Below, piece after piece: positions 1 through 5,848 of a stretch of DNA of 8,628 bases. The stretch is from NCBI GenBank assembly GCA_023263735.1, contig JALQUQ010000102.1, positions 1-8,628 of the forward strand. The letters run 5' to 3'. The DNA comes from Paracoccaceae bacterium (GTDB lineage Bacteria > Pseudomonadota > Alphaproteobacteria > Rhodobacterales > Rhodobacteraceae). Positions within the stretch are counted from its first letter, which is position 1; every line of letters begins with the position of its first letter. A program made the position numbers and the translations under genes. Below the pieces are notes generated by a model. That model worked only from the letters and a program-made list of their open reading frames with translations, searched no databases and was not told the origin of the DNA.

Positions 1-14
1 GGTCAATCGGAATC

Positions 15-50
15 TTCGTTTTTTTGCGTTTTGGTTTAAAAACGAACATT
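15..50. promoter_or_regulatory. Candidate GlpR/DeoR-family operator upstream of the repressor gene
   Basis: An AT-rich island in an otherwise GC-rich window. It holds a perfect 9-bp inverted repeat, TTCGTTTTT (15-23) and AAAAACGAA (38-46), separated by 14 bp. Bases 41-50 (AACGAACATT) match all ten positions of the right half of the E. coli GlpR operator consensus as I recall it (AWCGAACATW). The adjoining left half (31-40) matches only about 5 of 10. The gene that follows encodes a GlpR-like protein, so autoregulation, or control of a gene left of the window, is plausible. No convincing -35/-10 pair was identified. The repeat is seen directly; the operator role is inferred. Confidence 0.5.
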
Positions 51-73
51 ATCGCATTCTTGAGTTCGAAAAT

Positions 74-99
74 CCGTTCCGCTACGGTCGGAGGAACGG
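74..99. repeat. Inverted repeat in the repressor leader
   Basis: CCGTTCC (74-80) and GGAACGG (93-99) are perfect 7-bp inverted arms around a 12-nt loop. An overlapping smaller hairpin (CCG-CTA-CGG, 79-87) competes with the longer one. The structure lies 74 nt before the likely TTG start, so it could be part of the 5' untranslated leader or the terminator of a gene to the left. There is no T-tract after it, which argues against a simple intrinsic terminator. Confidence 0.3.
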
Positions 100-172
100 G
101 AGAGGCACCGCCGCGATTGCACCTGTGGCGCTGCGTGGGGACGGTTTTTCGAAAGATCGAGGAGAAGCGGCC

Positions 173-946
173 TTGGCCCTGAACATCCGACAGACGGAAA
201 TTCTGGAAATCGCGCGTGCCGAAGGCCGGGTGCTGGTCGAGGATCTGGCGCAACGCTTTGATGTGACGCTGCAAACCATCCGGCGCGATCTGGGCGATCT
301 GGCCGAGGCGGGGTTGGTGGACCGCGTTCACGGCGGGGCGGTGGCGCGGACCGGGGTGGTCAATATCGGCTATGAACAGCGCCGGCGGATGAATGACGAC
401 GCCAAAAGCGCCATTGCCCGGGCCTGCGCGGCGCAAATTCCGGAAAATTCCTCGCTGATCCTGAACCTTGGCACCACGACCGAGGCCGTGGCGCGCGAGT
501 TGATCCACCATCGCAACATCACGGTGATCACCAATAACATGAATGTCGCCAATATCCTGCTGAGCAATCCGGGCTGCGACATCATCGTGACGGGGGGGGC
601 GCTGCGGCGGTCGGACGGGGGGTTGGTGGGCGAATTGGCCACCCAGTTTTTTGAGCAATTCAAGGTGGATTTCGCGATCATCGGCACCTCGGCGCTGGAT
701 CTGGATGGCGATCTGCTGGATTTCGATCTGGCCGAAGTGCGGGTGAGCCGGGCGATTTTGAAACAGGCGCGCCGCAGCTTTCTGGTGTCGGACCATTCCA
801 AGCTGGGCCGTTCGGCCCCGGCGCGCATCGCCTCGCTGGCCGAGGTGGACACGTTTTTCACCGACCGCCCCCTGCCCGAGCCGCTGGCCAAGGCGTGCAG
901 CGGTTGGGGCACGCAGATCGTGGTGGCCCCCGCGGGCCCGGTCTAA
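173..946 (+). CDS. glpR: DeoR-family transcriptional repressor, GlpR type
   Basis: A 257-residue DNA-binding repressor. In E. coli, GlpR represses glycerol-3-phosphate genes and releases DNA on binding that sugar phosphate. The N-terminal winged helix-turn-helix (about 5-57) carries the DeoR signature, with VTLQTIRRDL at 31-40 and HGGA at 53-56. The C-terminal DeoRC sensor domain (about 75-230) shows LGTTTEAVA at 99-107, VITNNMNVAN at 118-127, the GGALRRSDGGLVGE stretch starting at 141, and LLDFDLAEVR at 181-190. These align closely with my memory of E. coli GlpR, and the length (about 252) agrees. I chose the TTG at 173 because GGAGAA (161-166) is a good ribosome binding site at the right spacing and the family normally begins just before the helix-turn-helix. 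An upstream GTG at 125 would add 16 atypical residues. An eight-G run at 592-599 lies in the GGA codons. The effector in this organism is not proven. Confidence 0.85.
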   Translation: MALNIRQTEILEIARAEGRVLVEDLAQRFDVTLQTIRRDLGDLAEAGLVDRVHGGAVARTGVVNIGYEQRRRMNDDAKSAIARACAAQIPENSSLILNLGTTTEAVARELIHHRNITVITNNMNVANILLSNPGCDIIVTGGALRRSDGGLVGELATQFFEQFKVDFAIIGTSALDLDGDLLDFDLAEVRVSRAILKQARRSFLVSDHSKLGRSAPARIASLAEVDTFFTDRPLPEPLAKACSGWGTQIVVAPAGPV

Positions 947-1092
947 GCCATAGGCGCGGCCTGCGGACTTATGGCGCCACGGCGCACATCCCTGTGACAG
1001 GGCGATTGAACTTTTCCCGAAAATCGGTGATCTGGCGGGCGCTTCGGGCCGGTTCGGCCCCGACCACAACTTGACCATCCGAGGATAGAAAC
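947..1092. promoter_or_regulatory. Intergenic region before the ABC importer, with dyad symmetries
   Basis: This 146-bp gap probably carries the importer promoter. Seen directly: a perfect 13-bp dyad, CCCTGT-G-ACAGGG, at 990-1002; a GC hairpin around 1044-1063 (GGGCC 1046-1050 with GGCCC 1056-1060, or TCGGG 1044-1048 with CCCGA 1059-1063); and a TTGAAC at 1006-1011 that could be a -35 hexamer, although no good -10 follows. The ribosome binding site for the next gene is AGGA at 1082-1085, seven nt before the TTG start. The 13-bp dyad is a candidate operator for an unidentified regulator. Which of these elements functions cannot be judged from one sequence. Confidence 0.35.
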
Positions 1093-1950
1093 TTGTTTTT
1101 GCGCCAGATTTTGCCCAGCGTCCTGTTTGGACTCATGGGGACCGCCGCCTTTGCCGACACGCTTTATTTCTCGGCCATTCCCGATGAAGACGCCAGCGCC
1201 TTGGTTGCGCGGTTCACCAAGGTCGCCGATTACCTTGAGGCGCAATTGGGGGTCGATGTCGAATTCGTTCCGGTGAAAAGCTATCCGGCGGCAGTGACGG
1301 CCTTTACCAATGATCAGGTGCAACTGGCGTGGTTTGGCGGGCTGACATCGGTTCAGGCGCGGCTGGCCAACCCCGGCGCGCAGTCGATTGCGCAGGGCAA
1401 GGAAGACCCGACCTTTATTTCCTATCTGATCGCCAACACCAGCACGGGGTTGGAGCCGTCGGCCGATTTCCCGATGGCCGCGCGCACCATGACCTTTACC
1501 TTTGGTGCCAAGACCTCGACCTCGGGGCGGTTGATGCCCGAATTCTACATTCGCGAGGCAACCGGCCTGCCGCCCGAAGATTTCTTTGGCGATGTGGGTT
1601 TTTCGGGCGATCACAGCCAGACGTTGCGTCTGGTGGCATCGGGCGCCTATCAGTTGGGCGTGCTGAACTATACCGTCTATGACAAGGCCTTGGCCGAAAA
1701 ATCGCCCGAAACCGAAACGGCCAAGGTGATCTGGCAGACCCCGCCCTATCCGGATTACAACTGGGTGATCCGGGGCGATGTCGATGCGCGCTTTGGCGAA
1801 GGGTTCACGCAAAAGGTGCAGGCGGCGCTGATCGGGATGACCGATCCCGACCTTTTGGCCTCGTTCCCGCGTGAGGCGTTCATCCCGGCGCAAAACAGCG
1901 ATTTCGACGCCATCGAAACGACGGCAAAGGCGCTTGGCCTGTTGGAATGA
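1093..1950 (+). CDS. PhnD-like ABC transporter periplasmic binding protein, putative selenate-type clade
   Basis: A 285-residue extracytoplasmic solute receptor of the phosphate/phosphite/phosphonate (PhnD-like, type 2 periplasmic) family. Residues 1-21 form a Sec signal peptide (hydrophobic 6-20, cleavage probably AFA|D). Family features are SAIPDED at 27-33, the AWFGG segment at 79-83, and the oxyanion-binding KTSTSGRLMP loop at 140-149. NYTVYDKAL at 192-200 and PPYPDYNW at 217-224 follow. The SAIPDE opening, the WFGG/STSG pattern and the PPYxDYNW motif resemble, from memory, the clade named 'putative selenate ABC transporter substrate-binding protein'. That label rests on genome context and is not a biochemical assignment; phosphonate or phosphite remain possible. 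The TTG start at 1093 is supported by AGGA at 1082-1085 and by the signal peptide beginning there. The gene overlaps the ATPase gene by ATGA, indicating translational coupling. Confidence 0.8.
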   Translation: MFLRQILPSVLFGLMGTAAFADTLYFSAIPDEDASALVARFTKVADYLEAQLGVDVEFVPVKSYPAAVTAFTNDQVQLAWFGGLTSVQARLANPGAQSIAQGKEDPTFISYLIANTSTGLEPSADFPMAARTMTFTFGAKTSTSGRLMPEFYIREATGLPPEDFFGDVGFSGDHSQTLRLVASGAYQLGVLNYTVYDKALAEKSPETETAKVIWQTPPYPDYNWVIRGDVDARFGEGFTQKVQAALIGMTDPDLLASFPREAFIPAQNSDFDAIETTAKALGLLE

Positions 1951-2615
1951 CGCTGGTCGCCTTCACGACCGAAGATTTGGCCCACGGGTCGAAACGGGTG
2001 TTGAAACGCCTGTCGCTGACCGTATCGCCCGGCGAGCGGATCGTTCTTTTGGGGCGGTCCGGCGTTGGCAAATCGACCCTGTTGAACGCGATCTATGACC
2101 GGATGACGGCATCTGGTCTGCGGGTGGCGCTGGTGCCGCAGGATACGGCGCTGGTGCCGCAACTGTCGGTGTTGCGCAATGCGCTGATCGGGCGGCTGGA
2201 TGACCAGAGCTGGCTGCGGAACCTGATGGCATGGGTCCGGCCCGGACGGGGGCAAAGGGCCGAGGTGCAAGAGATCCTGTCCCAGCTTGATCTGGCCGGG
2301 CTGATCGACCGCCCGGTCGAGGTATTGTCGGGCGGGCAAAAACAGCGCGCGGCCTTGGCGCGGGCGATCTATCGCGGGGGCACGGTGCTTTTGGCCGATG
2401 AACCGGTGTCGGCGGTGGATGAGACGCAGGCGCGGCGGCTGATGGGGCTGCTGCACACGCGGTTTCAGACCTCGGTCGTGGCGCTGCATGATGTCGATCT
2501 GGCGCGCGCCTATGGCACAAGGCTGATCGGCCTGCGCGACGGCGGCGTTCTGTTTGACGCGGGCCCGGAGGCGATTTCGGACCTGCAAATCCAGCGGCTT
2601 TATTCCGATGTCTAG
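1947..2615 (+). CDS. ABC importer ATP-binding protein, PhnC-like
   Basis: A 222-residue cytoplasmic ATPase that powers the importer. All nucleotide-binding motifs are intact: Walker A GRSGVGKST at 36-44, Q-loop glutamine at 65, signature LSGGQKQR at 127-134, Walker B VLLADEP at 147-153 and H-loop histidine at 181. It is somewhat shorter than typical PhnC (about 260 residues) and has no C-terminal regulatory extension. The ATG at 1947 overlaps the TGA of the binding-protein gene, and its TAG lies 8 bp inside the permease gene, so the three genes are surely one operon. Substrate specificity comes from the binding protein and permease and cannot be read from this subunit. Family assignment is secure; the phosphonate-family subtype is inferred mainly from its partners. 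Confidence 0.9.
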   Translation: MTLVAFTTEDLAHGSKRVLKRLSLTVSPGERIVLLGRSGVGKSTLLNAIYDRMTASGLRVALVPQDTALVPQLSVLRNALIGRLDDQSWLRNLMAWVRPGRGQRAEVQEILSQLDLAGLIDRPVEVLSGGQKQRAALARAIYRGGTVLLADEPVSAVDETQARRLMGLLHTRFQTSVVALHDVDLARAYGTRLIGLRDGGVLFDAGPEAISDLQIQRLYSDV

Positions 2616-4101
2616 ACCGCTGGGCCGCCTGCAGGTGGCGCTGCTGTTTCTGGGTCTGGCCTGTGCGGCCCTGCCCTTTGCCGATCTGGGATGGGGCCGA
2701 ACCGATCCGGCCGCCGCCTTGCTGCGGATGATGGGGCAAGCGGTGTCCCCCAATTTCGCGGCCATCGAAGCGATTGGCAGCACGCTGGCATCGACCATCG
2801 CCTTTGCGGTGGCGGGGGTGGCCTTTGGGGCGGGCGCGGGGTTTCTGATGGCCCCGTTCTGGGCGCGGCGCGGGGTTCGCATCGCCTCTGTCGCGCTGCG
2901 CTCGGTGCATGAGCTGTTCTGGGCGCTGGTTCTGATGCAGGTCTTTGGCATCGCGCCGCTGACCGGGGTTTTGGCCATTGCCCTGCCCTATGCGGGCATT
3001 TTCGCCAAGGTCTTTGCCGAACAGATCGAAGATGGCCCCAAGGGCCCGCCCCGTGCGGCCCCGCCCCGATCAGATGCCTTGTCGGTGTTTTTGTGGGTGC
3101 GGTTCCCGTTGGTGCGGGCCGATATGCAATCTTATGTGCTGTATCGGATGGAATGCGCGCTGCGATCTTCGGCGGTCTTGGGGTTCATCGGTTTGCCGAC
3201 GCTGGGGTTTCAACTCGATACCTTTTTCAAGCAGGGCCAATATGCCGAGGCGAGTGCGATCCTGTTGATCTATATCGCGCTGATCGCCACTTTGCGGCAC
3301 TGGCTGCGGTGGCGGGCCGCGTTGGTCTGGTTGGGCGGGGCCCTGATCTGGTTGGCGGCGCTGAAACATCCGCCGATGGGGTCGGGGGCGCTTTGGCGGT
3401 TTTTGTCGCAGGATCTGGTGCCTGCCCCCCTGCGCAAGGGCGAGGGTCTGGCCCGTTTGGCGGATTGGCTGGGGAGCCTTTTGCGCCATGAGGCCCTGCC
3501 GGGTTTGTGGTCAACCCTTGTGCTGGGGCAGATCGCGCTGGCACTGACCGGGCTGCTGGCGATCATCGGTTTTGGGGCGATTGTGCCGCGTGTGGTGGGC
3601 TGGGGCCGCTATCCGGGGCATCTGCTGCTGGTGACGCTGCGGTCGATGCCGGAATACATCCTTGGCTATCTGTTCCTGCAACTGTTTGGCCACAGCATGC
3701 TGCCCGCCATTCTGGCGCTTGGGCTGCACAACGGGGCGATCATCGCCCATCTTTTGGGGCGTGAGGCGCAAAGCCTGTCGAGCCTGCATCGCCGCGATGC
3801 GCCGGGCGGGGTGAACCTGTTGCTCTATGAACTTGTGCCCCGGCTTTTCGCGCGCTTTGTGGCGCTGTGCCTGTATCGGTGGGAAATCATCCTGCGCGAA
3901 ACGGCGGTTCTGGGGATTCTGGGGGTGGCGACGCTGGGCTTTTACATCGACAGCGCCATGGCAGAGCTGCGGCTGGACCGGATGGCCGTGCTGTTGATCG
4001 TGACCGGGCTGATGACCGCCGGGGTGGATGCGCTGTCGCGCCATCTGCGCCGCCGGATCGATCCGGCGGGCAACGGGCCACTGATCGCTGCCAGTTGTTA
4101 A
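2608..4101 (+). CDS. Fused two-domain PhnE-like ABC permease
   Basis: A 497-residue inner-membrane permease with two PhnE/MetI-like domains in one chain. Domain 1 covers roughly 50-240 and domain 2 roughly 295-485. The duplication is visible as ECALRSSAVLGFIG (182-195) against EIILRETAVLGILG (426-439), TLGFQLD (198-204) against TLGFYID (442-448), and LRSVHE (97-102) against LRSMPE (344-349). All pairs are offset by about 244-247 residues. Canonical PhnE is a single domain of about 260-280 residues acting as a homodimer, so this chain probably supplies the whole transmembrane channel. The EAA-type coupling loop in domain 1 (about 138-170) is unusually rich in proline (GPKGPPRAAPPRSD). I chose the ATG at 2608 because it overlaps the ATPase stop by 8 bp and leads directly into a hydrophobic first helix (about 8-25). 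An in-frame start at 2554 would lie deep inside the ATPase gene. Confidence 0.85.
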   Translation: MSRPLGRLQVALLFLGLACAALPFADLGWGRTDPAAALLRMMGQAVSPNFAAIEAIGSTLASTIAFAVAGVAFGAGAGFLMAPFWARRGVRIASVALRSVHELFWALVLMQVFGIAPLTGVLAIALPYAGIFAKVFAEQIEDGPKGPPRAAPPRSDALSVFLWVRFPLVRADMQSYVLYRMECALRSSAVLGFIGLPTLGFQLDTFFKQGQYAEASAILLIYIALIATLRHWLRWRAALVWLGGALIWLAALKHPPMGSGALWRFLSQDLVPAPLRKGEGLARLADWLGSLLRHEALPGLWSTLVLGQIALALTGLLAIIGFGAIVPRVVGWGRYPGHLLLVTLRSMPEYILGYLFLQLFGHSMLPAILALGLHNGAIIAHLLGREAQSLSSLHRRDAPGGVNLLLYELVPRLFARFVALCLYRWEIILRETAVLGILGVATLGFYIDSAMAELRLDRMAVLLIVTGLMTAGVDALSRHLRRRIDPAGNGPLIAASC

Positions 4102-4148
4102 GGGATCACGCGGCCGCAAGAGTTTCGCCCCCCGCGTCACCGGATCAA

Positions 4149-4200
4149 CGGGCCCATCAAGCGGGCCCTTTAACCGGGCCCTTCAACCGGGCTTGACCAA
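4149..4200. repeat. 13-bp tandem repeat with GGGCCC cores; possible operon terminator
   Basis: Four consecutive 13-bp units start at 4149, 4162, 4175 and 4188. The first three are CGGGCCCATCAAG, CGGGCCCTTTAAC and CGGGCCCTTCAAC; the fourth is degenerate (CGGGCTTGACCAA). Each of the first three contains the self-complementary GGGCCC at a strict 13-nt period (4150, 4163, 4176). Neighbouring cores can pair: 4150-4155 with 4163-4168 around a 7-nt loop, followed by TTT at 4169-4171. This looks like a weak intrinsic terminator 48 nt after the permease stop, and the repeats allow alternative pairings. The pattern is seen directly; terminator function is inferred. Confidence 0.6.
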
Positions 4201-4221
4201 AGACCCGCCATGCCTTTGAGT

Positions 4222-4260
4222 GGGGCCGAGGCCCCCCCTTGCGGCGCAGGACGTCGCCGC
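4222..4260. repeat. Two adjacent GC hairpins in the isomerase leader region
   Basis: GGGGCC (4222-4227) and GGCCCC (4230-4235) form a perfect palindrome-like hairpin around GA. This runs into a C-tract (4232-4238). Immediately after, GCGGCG (4241-4246) pairs with CGCCGC (4255-4260) around an 8-nt loop. Together with the 13-bp repeat just upstream they make a strongly structured intergenic stretch. They may be terminators, transcript-stabilising structures, or simply products of high GC content. No T-tract follows either stem. Confidence 0.35.
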
Positions 4261-4327
4261 CAAGACCAAGATAAATCAAAAACATTCGAAATAATTCGGC
4301 AAGCCCCATGCCGCCGCGGAGGAAAAG
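4261..4327 (+). promoter_or_regulatory. AT-rich candidate promoter region and ribosome binding site of the isomerase gene
   Basis: Bases 4268-4297 are markedly AT-rich compared with the flanks and contain AATAAT (4290-4295), a 5/6 match to a -10 hexamer, though no good -35 stands 17 bp upstream. Two TTCG tetramers at 4285 and 4295 lie one helical turn apart, a spacing that could suit a DeoR-type regulator. GGAGGA at 4318-4323 is a strong ribosome binding site for the ATG at 4328. The terminator-like repeats upstream suggest that the isomerase has its own promoter here. The site itself is inferred. Confidence 0.35.
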
Positions 4328-5794
4328 ATGGCTTTGACAATTCGTCGCAAGGTGACGCTGGGCGTTGTGATCGGCAGTCGTGCCTTTTTCAGCCCTGCAC
4401 CGTGCAAGGATGCGCGCGAACAGGTTCTGGCGCAGTTGGAAAACTTGGGGTTTGACGCCATCACCCTGCCGTTTGAGGCCACGGCCAACGGGGCGGTTCA
4501 GTCGATCGCGGATGCCGATCTTTACGCCGATCATTTCCGCAAGAATGCCGACCGTATCGATGGTCTGGTGATCTGTCTGCCGAACTTTGGCGATGAAATC
4601 GCGGTGGCCGAACTTGTGAACCGCGCCAAGCTGAACGTGCCGATCTTGCTTCAGGCCTCGAATGACGAGGTGTCAAAGGTCGATGTCCATTCGCGGCGCG
4701 ATGCCTTTTGCGGCAAGATCAGCGTGACCAACAACTTTTGGCAATATGGCATCCCGTTTACCGAAACGACCAGCCACACCTGTGACATCTGGGGCGAGGA
4801 GTTTGGCCGCGATCTGGAACGGTTTGGCCGCTTGTGCCGCACCGTTCGGGGCCTGCGGGGGGCGCGGATCGGGGCCATCGGGGCGCGCACCGGGGCGTTT
4901 CAGACCATGCGCTATTCGGAAAAGCTGTTGCAGGCGGCGGGGATCACCGTGGTCACCGTTGACCTGTCGGAAATGATGGGCGCGGCCTCGGCGATCAAGG
5001 ACAGCGACCCGGACCTGCAGGAAAAGCTGGAAAAGATCAAAGCTTACGGGCGCATTCCCGCCCATATCAGCCCCGCGCAGATCGGCAAACAGGCGCGTTG
5101 GACGCTGGCCGTAAACCGTTGGATCGAAGAAAACGGCTGCGATGCCAGCGCCATCCAATGCTGGCGGTCGCTGCAAGACAACTTTGGCTGCGCCACCTGC
5201 CTGACCATGAGCATGATGGGCGAGGAATTGATGCCCTCGGCCTGCGAGGTTGACGTGATGGGCGCGATTTCGATGTATGCGCTGGCGCTGGCCTCGGGCG
5301 CGCCGCCCGCGATCCTCGATTGGAACAACAACTACGCCTATGAAAAAGACCTCTGCGTCTGCACCCATTGCGGCAATTATCCAAAGTCATTTATCGGCGA
5401 CACGCCCGAGATTTCGGAACTGGATGTCTTGGGCGAAACCATCGGCCGCGAGAAATGCTTTGGCGCGGTCAAGGGCAAGGTCAAGGCCGGCCCGATGACC
5501 TATTTCCGCCTGTCAACCGATGATCGGGCGGGCACCGTCAAATGCTATCTGGGTCAGGGCGATTTTACCGATGATCCCTTTGGCATGGATGGCGGGATCG
5601 CCGTGGCGCGTGTGGCAGAGCTGCGCAAGCTGATGCGCTTTGTCACCCAAAACGGGTTTGAGCATCACGTCGCCATGGTGCGCGGCCATCACGCCGATGT
5701 CGTGAGCGAAGCCGTCACCCGCTATCTGGGTTGGCCGATGTATCACCACGGCGGCGAGGTCGAGCCCCAGTTGTTTTACCCCAACCGGTTTTAA
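4328..5794 (+). CDS. L-fucose/L-arabinose isomerase-family protein, substrate unknown
   Basis: A 488-residue cytoplasmic protein of the L-fucose isomerase-like fold, whose known members interconvert aldoses and ketoses with a divalent metal. The N-terminal Rossmann-like part (about 8-185) starts with LGVVIGSRAFF and includes LPNFGDEIAV (84-93). The likely metal-site region is CEVDVMGAISM (306-316), with E307 as candidate ligand, then ILDWNN (329-334) with D331. A distal histidine lies in the cluster HH 446-447 or HH 454-455. A CVCTHC cluster (343-348) follows the D331 strand; I do not know a role for it. The length is between that of L-arabinose isomerase (about 500) and classical FucI (about 590). 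The start at 4328 is fixed by GGAGGA at 4318-4323. True substrates of such distant homologues are usually unassigned; a sugar, sugar acid or sulfosugar are all possible. Proximity to a GlpR-type repressor and importer hints at a shared catabolic role, but no kinase or aldolase is in the window. Confidence 0.75.
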   Translation: MALTIRRKVTLGVVIGSRAFFSPAPCKDAREQVLAQLENLGFDAITLPFEATANGAVQSIADADLYADHFRKNADRIDGLVICLPNFGDEIAVAELVNRAKLNVPILLQASNDEVSKVDVHSRRDAFCGKISVTNNFWQYGIPFTETTSHTCDIWGEEFGRDLERFGRLCRTVRGLRGARIGAIGARTGAFQTMRYSEKLLQAAGITVVTVDLSEMMGAASAIKDSDPDLQEKLEKIKAYGRIPAHISPAQIGKQARWTLAVNRWIEENGCDASAIQCWRSLQDNFGCATCLTMSMMGEELMPSACEVDVMGAISMYALALASGAPPAILDWNNNYAYEKDLCVCTHCGNYPKSFIGDTPEISELDVLGETIGREKCFGAVKGKVKAGPMTYFRLSTDDRAGTVKCYLGQGDFTDDPFGMDGGIAVARVAELRKLMRFVTQNGFEHHVAMVRGHHADVVSEAVTRYLGWPMYHHGGEVEPQLFYPNRF

Positions 5795-5831
5795 GGGGCT
5801 TCTCACGGGATTTCGGACCCAGCATAGGCAA

Positions 5832-5846
5832 GGCCCGGGGCGGGCC
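5832..5846 (-). terminator. Short GC hairpin after the multicopper oxidase stop codon
   Basis: GGCCCG (5832-5837) and CGGGCC (5841-5846) form a perfect 6-bp stem with a 3-nt loop. On the minus strand it starts 2 nt after the oxidase TAA and is followed by only TT, so it is a weak intrinsic-terminator candidate. It lies in the 54-bp gap between two convergent genes and could act in either direction. Confidence 0.4.
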
Positions 5847-5848
5847 GA

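Noticed and set aside
125..172. GTG start at 125 for the repressor
   Set aside because: It would add 16 residues unlike the family N-terminus and lacks a good ribosome binding site, whereas the TTG at 173 has GGAGAA at a proper distance.
947..975. GCCATA/TATGGC inverted repeat after the repressor stop as a terminator
   Set aside because: The stem is only 6 bp with a 17-nt loop and no T-tract, so it is indistinguishable from chance.
943..1893. Long minus-strand open frame opposite the binding-protein gene
   Set aside because: It is antisense to a gene with clear family motifs, its translation is rich in Arg, Gly and His as expected of a GC-rich shadow frame, and no ribosome binding site or domain is visible.
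2554..2607. Upstream in-frame start for the permease
   Set aside because: It lies 60 bp inside the ATPase gene and adds a charged, non-membrane N-terminus; the ATG at 2608 fits the operon overlap and the first hydrophobic helix.
4157..4534. Minus-strand frame spanning the intergenic region before the isomerase
   Set aside because: It runs antisense into the start of the isomerase gene and crosses the tandem repeat. A short stretch (YLGLGGDVLRRKGG) looks protein-like, but there is no domain or ribosome binding site, and it could at most be a gene remnant.
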